26,300 nt of DNA. Source: Nostoc sp. CHAB 5834. Its GTDB lineage: Bacteria; Cyanobacteriota; Cyanobacteriia; Cyanobacteriales; Nostocaceae. The stretch lies in NCBI GenBank assembly GCA_020829485.1, contig JAIVFU010000091.1, positions 1-26,300 of the forward strand, written 5' to 3'. Position 1 is the stretch's first letter. Each line of letters opens with the position of its first letter. The notes below the pieces were generated by a model, which saw only the letters and a program-made list of their open reading frames with translations, had not been told where the DNA came from and made no database searches. Shown here piece by piece: positions 14,170 to 21,810 of this stretch. The translations under genes and the position numbers were made by a program.

Positions 14170-16179
14170 ATGAAAAAGACAAGTCTAATTTTTAAGGGCT
14201 GTCTGCTCCTCCTATTCGTGACTATGTTTATAGTCTGCGGCTTTTATGGAACGCCTACAGCTCTAGCTGATGAGTATAGTGAAATACCTACGTCCATAAG
14301 TATAGACTATTCGAGTACTGGTGTATCTGAATACCCTGATAATTGCGAGGGCATCGGTTATCTCCCAGAGTACACAAAGGAGAATTTGACAGATGCCGAG
14401 AAACGGGGTCGTTGCACTTGGTACTTATGGACTGGTGGTAATTCTAAGTACTATCGCGATTTAGCGAAGCGAACACATGGCGGTGTTGATTTGCTAAAGC
14501 TGATTGACTCGCGTATACATGACGAGCGATTGCAACGTTATGGCGCAATTAACGATCCTGGATGTGAAAAGGCGACAGCACCAGATGAATATGGTTTGTG
14601 GCTAGATAAGTGTAAAGATCCGCTCTCAACTGGCGTTATTGGGTTGCGTAAGTTTCAAAACCCCAACTTCGATCGGGCTAAATGGAACCCTGTTGAATAT
14701 GCGAAAACTTCACAAGTTGAGCCTCCCTACGTAATTGGCCAGTCCTGCGCCATCTGTCACGTAGCGTTAGATCCCCTCAATCCACCCAAAGACAAGGAAC
14801 ATCCAAAATGGGAAAACCTTGTAGCAGCATTGGGTAATCAGTACATTAAGGAAAATAAATTATTTGCATCCAGCGTTGGAGCAAATAGTTTTGTTAAGCA
14901 AGTACTTGATTCTCAAAGACCTGGAACTTCTGATACTTCTCGGATTGCCAGCGATCACATCAATAATCCGAATGCGATTAATGCCATTTTTAATTTAGGC
15001 GATCGCCCCACATATCCAGAGGTAATGAACGATGGTTCAACCAAGGATGTTAATCATATTCTCAAGGATGGTGCGGACTCTACAGGAGTGGCAAATGCCT
15101 CACTACGCGTCTACGTCAACATTGGGATGTGCGGCGATTACTGGACAAGTCTTCATGAGCCTTTATTAGGCAGAACTCCCCAAAAACCTTTTGATATCGA
15201 AAAGGCGCGGAAGGAGTGCGAAGGCTGGAGACAGACAGAAGCACGTATGGCTGATGCCGAAGCATTCTTGAAGACCATCCAGCCGATGCACCTAAAAGAT
15301 GCACCAGATGGTGAAAAGTTCTTGACTAAAGATGAAGAAGTTCTCAAACGTGGCAAACTAGTTTTTGCCAGCACTTGTGCTAGTTGCCATTCCAGCAAAA
15401 AGCCACCAGCTGCGATCGCAGCTGACCCCGAACAGGCTCAAAAATGGTACGAAGAGTCTGTACTCAGTAGTAATTTCCTCGACCACAACTTCTTGTCCGA
15501 TGACCAGCGTTATCCAGTTACTTTAATTGGTACTAATGCAGCGCGATCGCTAGGGACAAATGCCACGAAAGGGCATATTTGGGATCAGTTCTCGTCGAAG
15601 ACTTACAAAGAACTGCCTTCACCGGGTACTTTGACCCTGTACAACCCCTTCGATGAGAAAAAACCCATTGAATTTAAGATACCTGACGGCGGTTTGGGAT
15701 ATTACCGTACACCTTCACTAGTGAGCATTTGGGCAACAGCACCACTTCTTCACAACAACACACTAGGACTTTACAACGAAGATCCTTCAGTGAAAGGACG
15801 TATAGAAGCCTATACGGATGCGATAGAAAAGCTTCTGTGGCCTGAAAAGCGTGAGGGAATTATCAGCAGGACATCTCAAGATACTAAATTAGAGCTTCCC
15901 CCAGGAGATCCGAATCCGAGATTTAGGCTTCCTGTTCCGAAAGGTACACCTGTGAATTTGCTGGCAAGCATCAATATTAGAGAGGCGATTACATCTCTCA
16001 ATCTGAGTAACCTTTTCCAAGATTTGAAACCAGGCGGTGGAATTAAGGGTAAGTTAGCACGTGTGCTTTTAAGAGCTAACAAATCTCCTGACTTTGTAGA
16101 AGATGAGGGTCATTATTTTGGCTCAAATCTCCCAGATGAAGATAAGAAAGCCCTAATTGAGTTCGTGAAAACTTTCTAA
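14170..16179 (+). CDS. Secreted RoxA-like di-haem cytochrome c
   Basis: The 669-residue protein starts with a Sec signal peptide (MKKTSL..., hydrophobic core about 8-27, cleavage after ALA at 33). Haem sites are CAICH (193-197) and CASCH (403-407). In length, motif placement and spacing it resembles the rubber oxygenase RoxA (about 678 residues, CSACH and CASCH), a di-haem cytochrome that cleaves polyisoprene C=C bonds with oxygen. A distal segment, RTPSLVSIWATAPLLHNNTLGLY (513-535), is the counterpart of the peroxidase LHNG box, with Asn for Gly. Extra Cys residues (59, 82, 132, 148, 321, 350) may form disulfides. It should act in the periplasm or outside the cell. It is first in the rightward set, divergent from the lipoxygenase genes. 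A dioxygenase or peroxidase role on polyenes is inference; it may also be a plain peroxidase. Confidence 0.85.
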   Translation: MKKTSLIFKGCLLLLFVTMFIVCGFYGTPTALADEYSEIPTSISIDYSSTGVSEYPDNCEGIGYLPEYTKENLTDAEKRGRCTWYLWTGGNSKYYRDLAKRTHGGVDLLKLIDSRIHDERLQRYGAINDPGCEKATAPDEYGLWLDKCKDPLSTGVIGLRKFQNPNFDRAKWNPVEYAKTSQVEPPYVIGQSCAICHVALDPLNPPKDKEHPKWENLVAALGNQYIKENKLFASSVGANSFVKQVLDSQRPGTSDTSRIASDHINNPNAINAIFNLGDRPTYPEVMNDGSTKDVNHILKDGADSTGVANASLRVYVNIGMCGDYWTSLHEPLLGRTPQKPFDIEKARKECEGWRQTEARMADAEAFLKTIQPMHLKDAPDGEKFLTKDEEVLKRGKLVFASTCASCHSSKKPPAAIAADPEQAQKWYEESVLSSNFLDHNFLSDDQRYPVTLIGTNAARSLGTNATKGHIWDQFSSKTYKELPSPGTLTLYNPFDEKKPIEFKIPDGGLGYYRTPSLVSIWATAPLLHNNTLGLYNEDPSVKGRIEAYTDAIEKLLWPEKREGIISRTSQDTKLELPPGDPNPRFRLPVPKGTPVNLLASINIREAITSLNLSNLFQDLKPGGGIKGKLARVLLRANKSPDFVEDEGHYFGSNLPDEDKKALIEFVKTF

Positions 16180-16277
16180 GTACAGCTCCCGTGTTAAATG
16201 GTAGTGTTTTAAACCCAGAGAATTCGCTACGAATTAATAAAATGTTGTACTAAGACAACTTGTCTTGATATTCTGCA

Positions 16278-16306
16278 CTCGTTCCCAGATTAAATCTGGG
16301 AACGAG
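16278..16306. repeat. Long perfect palindrome, terminator-like
   Basis: CTCGTTCCCAGATT (16278-16291) and its exact complement (16293-16306) flank one central base, and six A's follow. It resembles the CGTTCCCAG...CTGGGAACG repeat that recurs in Nostoc-type genomes. It lies between the cytochrome and hydrolase genes. On the + strand no U-run follows, so it probably does not stop the transcript but could give partial termination or processing. Confidence 0.6.
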
Positions 16307-16340
16307 AAAAAATATTGATTAAATAACAAGGATATATATT

Positions 16341-17813
16341 ATGCAGTATTTACCAATCGTCTTCGTTCGTGGATATGCAGGTACACAAAAAGACGTTGAG
16401 CAAACAGTCAACGATCCCTTTTATGGATTCAATAGTGGTTCAACCCATATTCGAGTGGATGAGAAGGAAAATCCTCAGAAGTTTTTTTTCGAGAGTCCAT
16501 TACTGCGGCTAATGACCGATCATGGTTATCAACCGATTGTTGACAATCAGAATGTGAGCAATCAGATTAAAAGATTGTCCGCTCAACTTCATAAAACTAT
16601 TTGGATCTATAGATTTTATGATATATCTACACCTAGTTTTGGCTCCTCAAGTGTAGTCCGACAGGAGATGGAGGAGATAGCTAAGGGTTTAAAAAACCTG
16701 ATCCAGAATGTCAAAAAAACGACGGGTGCTGATAAAATTTATCTTGTCGCCCACTCGATGGGAGGTCTTGTTTGTCGCAGCTTGATTCAAAAGATTTATC
16801 CAGAACAAGGCGAGCAAGCTGCCGATAGCATTGACAAATTCTTTACCTACGCTACACCTCATGGCGGTATTTATTTTGAGATTGGGAGTGGCTTGCTAGA
16901 AAATCTGAGGGACAAGTTTCAATTGAATAATTCTGATGACTTTGGCCCTCAGCGGATGTATCAGTATTTAACACCTGATATCAAGCCAACGACTGAGTTA
17001 CCCGAAGACTTTCAGCTAGAAAAACTACAAAGTATAGAGAATGCTTTTTCGCCAGACCGCGTTTTTTCTTTGATCGGCACTAATGCACATGATTATGAAG
17101 AAGCTTTTGGTTTTTCACGTAAGTTTGTGGGAGTGAAAAGTGATGGTCTAGTTCAGATTGATAAAGCTTATATCGCGGGATCTCATCGTGCTTATGTTCA
17201 TCGATCTCATGGCGGACGTTATGGCATATTGAACTCCGAAGAAGGTTATCAAAACCTGCAACGATTTTTGTTTGGTGATATTCAGGTGAAACTGTCTCTG
17301 AGCAATGTTGAGTTACAAGACCTGGACAAGAATTTTTATCAACTGGAAACTAGGGTAGCTTTGCGTGGTCTTCCTATTCCTATATATGAGCAAGCGATCG
17401 CTCATTATTGCCCAATTACACAAGAGTTAACCCGAACAGATAAACCTGTTCCCCTATTTACAGCTTTCTTAATTCCAAGAAACTCAGCCAGTGATGATAA
17501 TACCTGTAGATATGCTCTGCGTTTAGCACTACATTCATTCACAAAACAAGAGACAAATTGGTTACGTGACAGTCATCTCGACCAAGTGCCTTTGTGGTCT
17601 GACTATCTAATTACTGATGTTGCCGAATCAAATAGCACTTATGAAGCTAAATACAGTTGGAATTCTAGAGAAAAAGAGCCAGTAACAAAGTTAAATCCGA
17701 CTTCCGAATCCAGTTCAGGTGTATATGTTGCGTATGTTTCCTTACCTGAACGTGGGCAAAAAGTATTAGGAACAAATGCGGCAGTTCGCTTGGAAATTTC
17801 CCAATGGAAATAA
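16341..17813 (+). CDS. Alpha/beta-hydrolase, lipase/esterase-like
   Basis: The 490-residue protein has an alpha/beta-hydrolase domain in residues 1-310: an oxyanion-region start (IVFVRGYAGTQKD), the nucleophile elbow AHSMGG (137-142, Ser139), a PHGG turn (173-176), a likely acid in KSDGLVQID (D268) and a likely catalytic His in VHRSHGG (H290). The set-up resembles lipases that act on acyl esters. Residues 311-490 form an additional C-terminal region, beta-rich by composition, that I do not recognise. There is no signal peptide. AAGGA lies eight bases before the ATG. Following the secreted cytochrome gene by 161 bp and divergent from a lipoxygenase, it could release polyunsaturated acyl chains from membrane lipids (inference). 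Confidence 0.82.
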   Translation: MQYLPIVFVRGYAGTQKDVEQTVNDPFYGFNSGSTHIRVDEKENPQKFFFESPLLRLMTDHGYQPIVDNQNVSNQIKRLSAQLHKTIWIYRFYDISTPSFGSSSVVRQEMEEIAKGLKNLIQNVKKTTGADKIYLVAHSMGGLVCRSLIQKIYPEQGEQAADSIDKFFTYATPHGGIYFEIGSGLLENLRDKFQLNNSDDFGPQRMYQYLTPDIKPTTELPEDFQLEKLQSIENAFSPDRVFSLIGTNAHDYEEAFGFSRKFVGVKSDGLVQIDKAYIAGSHRAYVHRSHGGRYGILNSEEGYQNLQRFLFGDIQVKLSLSNVELQDLDKNFYQLETRVALRGLPIPIYEQAIAHYCPITQELTRTDKPVPLFTAFLIPRNSASDDNTCRYALRLALHSFTKQETNWLRDSHLDQVPLWSDYLITDVAESNSTYEAKYSWNSREKEPVTKLNPTSESSSGVYVAYVSLPERGQKVLGTNAAVRLEISQWK

Positions 17814-18056
17814 ATAAGTGCTTGTTGTGTAGTCAGTGATTAGTTATGGTTACTTAGCACTTTTTAATTATTCTTTTTACAGAATAATCAAGCTTAAAGA
17901 ACGTTAGATTAATAATGGCTAATAACTAATGATTCATCAAAAACATGAGTGAAAAAAACGGAAAAATAAAGCCTATGTCTAGATAATATTTCTGGATTAA
18001 CACATAGTTATTTTCACCAGATGTCTATTTATTCAAGCTGTTAATAGAGGAAAATC

Positions 18057-18848
18057 ATGCAGACTAATCGCAAACAAACGGCTCTTATTACTGGTGCATC
18101 TGGCGGCATCGGTTATGAATTCGTGAAATTATTTGCTCAAGATGGTTATAATCTTGTGTTGGTAGCTAGAAGCGTGGACAAGCTGAATGAAATCGCCGAT
18201 GAATTTAAAAAGAAATTTGGCATTGATGTCAAAGTTATTTCCAAAGATTTATCTAACCCATCAGCCCCAGAAGAAATTTTTAGGGAGCTAGAACAAGCAT
18301 CAATCAGTGTTGATGTGTTGGTGAACAATGCCGGGTTTGCTACCTACGGATTCTTTTACGAAATAGACCTGAATGCTGAAATGCAATTGCTACAGGTTAA
18401 TGTTTTATGTCTGACACATTTAACCAAGTTATTTCTCAAAGGTATGGTTAAACGGGGGTCTGGAAAAATATTAAATTTAGCTTCCACTGCTGCTTTTCAA
18501 CCGGGGCCGCTGATGGCAGTATACTACGCTAGTAAAGCTTATGTCCTATCGTTTTCAGAAGCGATCGCTAATGAGTTAGAAGGTACAGGTGTCTCGGTAA
18601 CGGCGCTTTGTCCAGGCCCTACTGAATCTGGTTTTCAACAAAGAGCCGCAATGGAAGACTCAAAGTTGGTAAGCGGTCAAAAAATTATGACTGCGGAAAC
18701 AGTAGCTCAAATCGGTTATCGTGGTCTATTTGAAAACAAAACTGTTATAATTCCCGGAATTAAAAATAAGCTACTCGCTGAATCTGTAAGATTTACTCCC
18801 AGAAAGCTAGTGACTAAACTAGTCAGAAGTATGCAGGAAAGCAAGTAG
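18057..18848 (+). CDS. Short-chain dehydrogenase/reductase (SDR)
   Basis: The 263-residue classical SDR has TGASGGIG (12-19), VARS after beta-2, NNAG (90-93), the catalytic Ser in NLAST (S143) and YxxxK (Y156/K160 in VYYASK), then PGPTES. It belongs to the group often annotated as DltE-like or SDR of the 17-beta-HSD/ketoreductase kind. AGAGGA precedes the ATG. It lies 243 bp after the hydrolase gene in the same direction. That gap is AT-rich with only a weak hairpin (about 17868-17890), so it may have its own promoter. Oxidation or reduction of hydroxy/keto lipids would suit the neighbourhood, but the substrate is not shown by the sequence. Confidence 0.88.
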   Translation: MQTNRKQTALITGASGGIGYEFVKLFAQDGYNLVLVARSVDKLNEIADEFKKKFGIDVKVISKDLSNPSAPEEIFRELEQASISVDVLVNNAGFATYGFFYEIDLNAEMQLLQVNVLCLTHLTKLFLKGMVKRGSGKILNLASTAAFQPGPLMAVYYASKAYVLSFSEAIANELEGTGVSVTALCPGPTESGFQQRAAMEDSKLVSGQKIMTAETVAQIGYRGLFENKTVIIPGIKNKLLAESVRFTPRKLVTKLVRSMQESK

Positions 18849-18943
18849 CAGGTCGGCGTAAATAATTAAGGCAGGAGCAAGAGGGCAGGAGGCAGAGTTC
18901 TTTAATTTTGAATTTTGAATTGATTTCTCCCCCTGCTTTTTCA

Positions 18944-19192
18944 CTAATCCCCTTGTGGATGCTCATTCCACAAGGTTGTCAGTTCCCGTAAACTTTGATG
19001 ATTGCCATTACCCAAAATCAGATGATCTAGTACCGGAATGCCCAAAAGCTGCGCCCCTGATAATAGCTGACGCGTCAATTCTATATCTTCTTGGCTAGGT
19101 TCAAGATTCCCAGAAGGATGGTTGTGGGCAACTATTACCCGCGTTGCACCTTGACGAATAACTTCGCGAAAAATATCACGGGGAGAGGCTAG
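18944..19192 (-). pseudogene. radC: RadC-family (JAMM/MPN) protein, C-terminal fragment
   Basis: Reading leftward, the frame encodes [26 protein letters not shown] followed by [28 protein letters not shown] and ends WNEHPQGD. The HNHPSG motif and the downstream D are the metal-binding core of the JAMM domain of RadC, a conserved DNA-associated protein. Only about 82 residues of a ~240-residue protein remain. The 5' part ends exactly at the CTAG target site of the IS element, and no radC 5' part appears on the far side of it, so the gene was cut by the insertion and a later or associated rearrangement. Confidence 0.9.
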
Positions 19193-21002
19193 AACACCGA
19201 TTCATTAATCGTAAGAGCAGGTAAAAATCAAGTTGATTAGAAGTGGATACGGAAAGATAAAATCTGTAAAAAGCTTAATAAATAAGGATTATAACCAGTA
19301 GCGAGCGAAAGAGACATCAAATAGAAGTCGAAAGGAATAAAATACCAGGATTTCAGGTATATTTGATGTAAGGTAAGTGAGATAATACAGGAAATATACG
19401 TATGCGTCCTGAATATTGGCATCCACCACAAGAACTAAATGCATTAGAACAAAATATAGTCAAACGCATAAAAAGAGCAAAGCTATTTACATTTTTGAGA
19501 GAAATTCGTCATCAAATATTTAATGATGGATTTCAAGAGGAACTAAATAAACTTTATGCAGACACAAATAAAGGAAAACCACCAGTTCCACCAGCAAAAA
19601 TAGCATTGGTGACTATCTTGCAAGCTTATACAGGAGCATCAGATGCAGAAGCAATAGAAGCATTAATTATGGATAGAAGGTGGCAATTAGTGCTGGATTG
19701 CCTGGATTGTGAACAAGCACCATTTTCGCAAGCAACATTAGTGAGATTTCGGAGTGCGCTAATTATTCAAGGTCTTGACCGGAGATTAATTGAAAGAACA
19801 GTAGAACTAGCAGAAAAAACTCAAGGTTTTGGTTCAAGACAGTTACGAGCAGCACTGGATTCAAGTCCCTTATGGGGAGCATCAAAAGTAGAAGATACAT
19901 ATAATTTAATGGGACACGCACTCAAAAAAGCGATAGGCGTGATATCAAATCAACAGGGTAGGGGGTTGATAGAAATTGTCCAGTAAATAGGAGTAGACAT
20001 CATTGCTGGTTCTAGCTTGAAAGCAGCATTAGACTTAAATTGGGATGACCCAGAACAAAAAAAATTAGCATTGAATATTGTGCTTGATGCCTTAGAGCGA
20101 GTAGAAACTTTTGTGCAAGCACAGCCAAAAGAAACAGAACATCCTGTGGTTAATTCTTGTATGGAAACAGCAAGAAAAATTGAACTACAGGATGTAGAGA
20201 TTGATGAAAATGGTAAAAAGAAACTACGTTCAGGTGTAGCCAAAGAAAGACGTATTTCTATCGAAGATGAAGATATGAGACATGGGCGCAAAAGTCGTAG
20301 TCAGAAGATAGATGGCTATAAACGTCATGTTCTCAGAGATTTAGATAATGGACTAATTCGCGCCGTGGGAATTACTAAAGCCAATGCTCCAGAAGCATCA
20401 GTAACTGACAGTATTGAAGAGGATTTAAAAACGCAAGATATCAAACTATCTGAATTGCACATTGACCGGGCTTATTTAAGTAGCAAGTTAGTGAAAAATC
20501 GCCCATTAGAATTGACAATCTATTGTAAGGCTTGGCGTGTTCAAAATGGGATAAAGTTTAGTAAAAATGCATTTGTTTTGGATTGGGAGCATGGTACTAT
20601 TTCCTGCCCTAATCAAGTAACTTTACCTTTTACTGTCGGTGGTAAAGTTCAATTTCCACAGGAACTTTGTGCAAGTTGTCCTTTGAAAGACTCTTGCACA
20701 ATTTCACCACGCGGACGCAGTATTTCTATTCATGCAGAAGAAAAATTATTTCAAGAATTACGAGAACGTCAGCTAACTTCTATTGGTCGTGCCAAGCTTC
20801 GAGAACGTGTCAGTGTTGAGCATTCTTTATCTCATATTGGTCGATGGCAAGGTCAACAAGCTCGTTACGTTGGTTGTCGCAAAAATTTATTTGATCTTCG
20901 TCGTACTGCCGTTGTTCATAATCTTCATATCCTTGCTAAAATTTTTACTTCCTCTACTGAGTCTGCCACTGCTTTTCTCTGATTAATGAATCGGTGTTCT
21001 AG
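19189..21002. mobile_element. IS1182-type insertion sequence (1806 bp) with CTAG flanks
   Basis: Perfect 18-bp terminal inverted repeats, AACACCGATTCATTAATC (19193-19210) and GATTAATGAATCGGTGTT (20981-20998), are each bounded outside by CTAG (19189-19192 and 20999-21002), the apparent 4-bp target duplication. One rightward transposase gene fills most of the element, with a 209-bp non-coding left end. The duplication suggests a genuine insertion. The flanks, however, belong to different genes (radC on the left, an unrelated rightward gene on the right). Confidence 0.88.
19402..20982 (+). pseudogene. IS1182-family transposase with an in-frame stop
   Basis: Two stretches in the same frame (19402-19986 and 19987-20982) form one ~526-codon DDE transposase interrupted only by TAA at 19984-19986. 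The N-terminal half has the DUF772-like region, PPAKIALVTILQAYTGASDAEA, and a likely first catalytic Asp in ALDSSPLWG (D153). The C-terminal half has a likely second Asp (LHIDRAYLSS), a CASCPLKDSC zinc-like knuckle and the likely Glu (RVSVEHSLSHIGRWQGQQARYVG). The junction reads IEIVQ-stop-IGVDIIAGSSLKAALD, so one substitution such as CAA to TAA explains the loss. Unless the stop is read through, this copy is inactive, though it could be moved in trans. Confidence 0.88.
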
Positions 21003-21175
21003 CGATTGAAAAGCGGAAATTTGACCTTTCGGCGAACTTATTAGTTGAGTGGAATGAACTTCAAGAGCTAGGGTATGAAATTAACCAAGAGTTTTTACTA
21101 AGAGCTTGTGCATGGGTTCATATTCCCCATGCAATGTATTGGTGGTTAGATCGTGCGGATAGAGAGAGGAGGTAA
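21002..21175 (+). pseudogene. 3' remnant of an unidentified gene cut by the IS
   Basis: A rightward open frame enters from the IS edge and encodes about 58 residues (AIEKRKFDLSANLLVEWNEL... ending MYWWLDRADRERR). Its last codons overlap the strong ribosome site AGGAGG of the next gene, as in a real operon. Upstream the frame runs into IS sequence and a stop. The family is not recognised. Confidence 0.5.
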
Positions 21176-21179
21176 AGTA

Positions 21180-21374
21180 ATGAATAAGCAAAATTACAAA
21201 ATTAAGCTAGTTGGTGAAAGTGTATTTGGCGAGTGTCCACAGTTATGGAAAACACTGATTGAAGAGGCGCGATTGGGAGTGAGCAAAGACTGGGATTATG
21301 GCAAGAAATTAAAACTAGCTAGAAACATCTGCGTTGGAGATAGGTTTATTTATACGACGGAGAGGGTTGGGTAA
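21180..21374 (+). CDS. Small protein, unknown function
   Basis: The 64-residue protein starts at the ATG at 21180, with GGAGG a short distance upstream. It is rich in Lys and aromatics (MNKQNYKIKLVGESVFGECPQLW and GDRFIYTTERVG). It has no membrane segment or known motif. It follows the gene remnant by 4 bp and precedes the next small gene by 3 bp, so the three were probably one operon before the IS arrived. Confidence 0.55.
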   Translation: MNKQNYKIKLVGESVFGECPQLWKTLIEEARLGVSKDWDYGKKLKLARNICVGDRFIYTTERVG

Positions 21375-21377
21375 AAT

Positions 21378-21712
21378 ATGGAAGAACTAACACCAGAATT
21401 TTTTACTAGCTGCGGAATTGAGTGGAGAGATGATAATCCAAAGCAAAAAGAATGTTACGAAGGCGATATATTGGTTTTTATCGGTGGTGTTGAGTTTACA
21501 AATACTTTATCTGGAGGCTTCGGAGGCGAAAAAAATTAAAAGATTGGAATAATGAAATCTCTTTTTCCAATATCGAAGAACTAAGGCACGTTTATCGATT
21601 ACTAAATAACTGGAAAGAGTTAGAGATTAAAGAAGTTGAAGAAACGCACCTTTTTTGTGAGGATAGGTGTAGGACTTGGCTGAGTAGAACACTGGTGGTA
21701 GTAGGTAGATAA
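21378..21712 (+). CDS. Small hypothetical protein, split by a -1 shift at an A-run
   Basis: From the ATG at 21378 the zero frame encodes 53 residues (MEELTPEFFTSCGIEWRDDN... GGFGGEKN) and stops at 21537-21539. The -1 frame continues without a break for another 59 codons (KLKDWNNEISFSNIEELRHVYRLLNNW...) to a TAA at 21710-21712. The two frames overlap at a run of seven A's that reads A_AAA_AAT in the zero frame, and slipping back one base there gives exactly the long frame. It is either a gene disabled by an indel in the A-run or one expressed through slippage. The joined product is about 110 residues and its family is unknown. Confidence 0.55.
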
Positions 21713-21719
21713 AACAAAA

Positions 21720-21744
21720 CACCACTTCAATAATGGAAGTGGTG
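21720..21744 (-). terminator. Rho-independent terminator of the lectin-domain gene
   Basis: CACCACTTC (21720-21728) pairs with GAAGTGGTG (21736-21744), a 9-bp stem with a 7-nt loop. Read leftward the hairpin is followed by TTTTGTTTT, so it should end transcription of the large leftward gene whose stop is about 67 bp upstream. Confidence 0.75.
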
Positions 21745-21810
21745 TGATTGCCAAAAAAGAAAAAGTAGACAATTGCTAATGGAACCGACCACAGACTAAC
21801 TCAAAGCTTT

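Noticed and set aside
15116..15398. Leftward frames inside the secreted cytochrome gene
   Set aside because: Antisense shadows of a gene with two haem motifs and a signal peptide.
21002..21070. Open leftward frame across the right IS flank reading into the radC motif SLASPRDIF
   Set aside because: The join only looks good because the CTAG duplication itself encodes part of it; the flank does not resemble the RadC sequence expected upstream.
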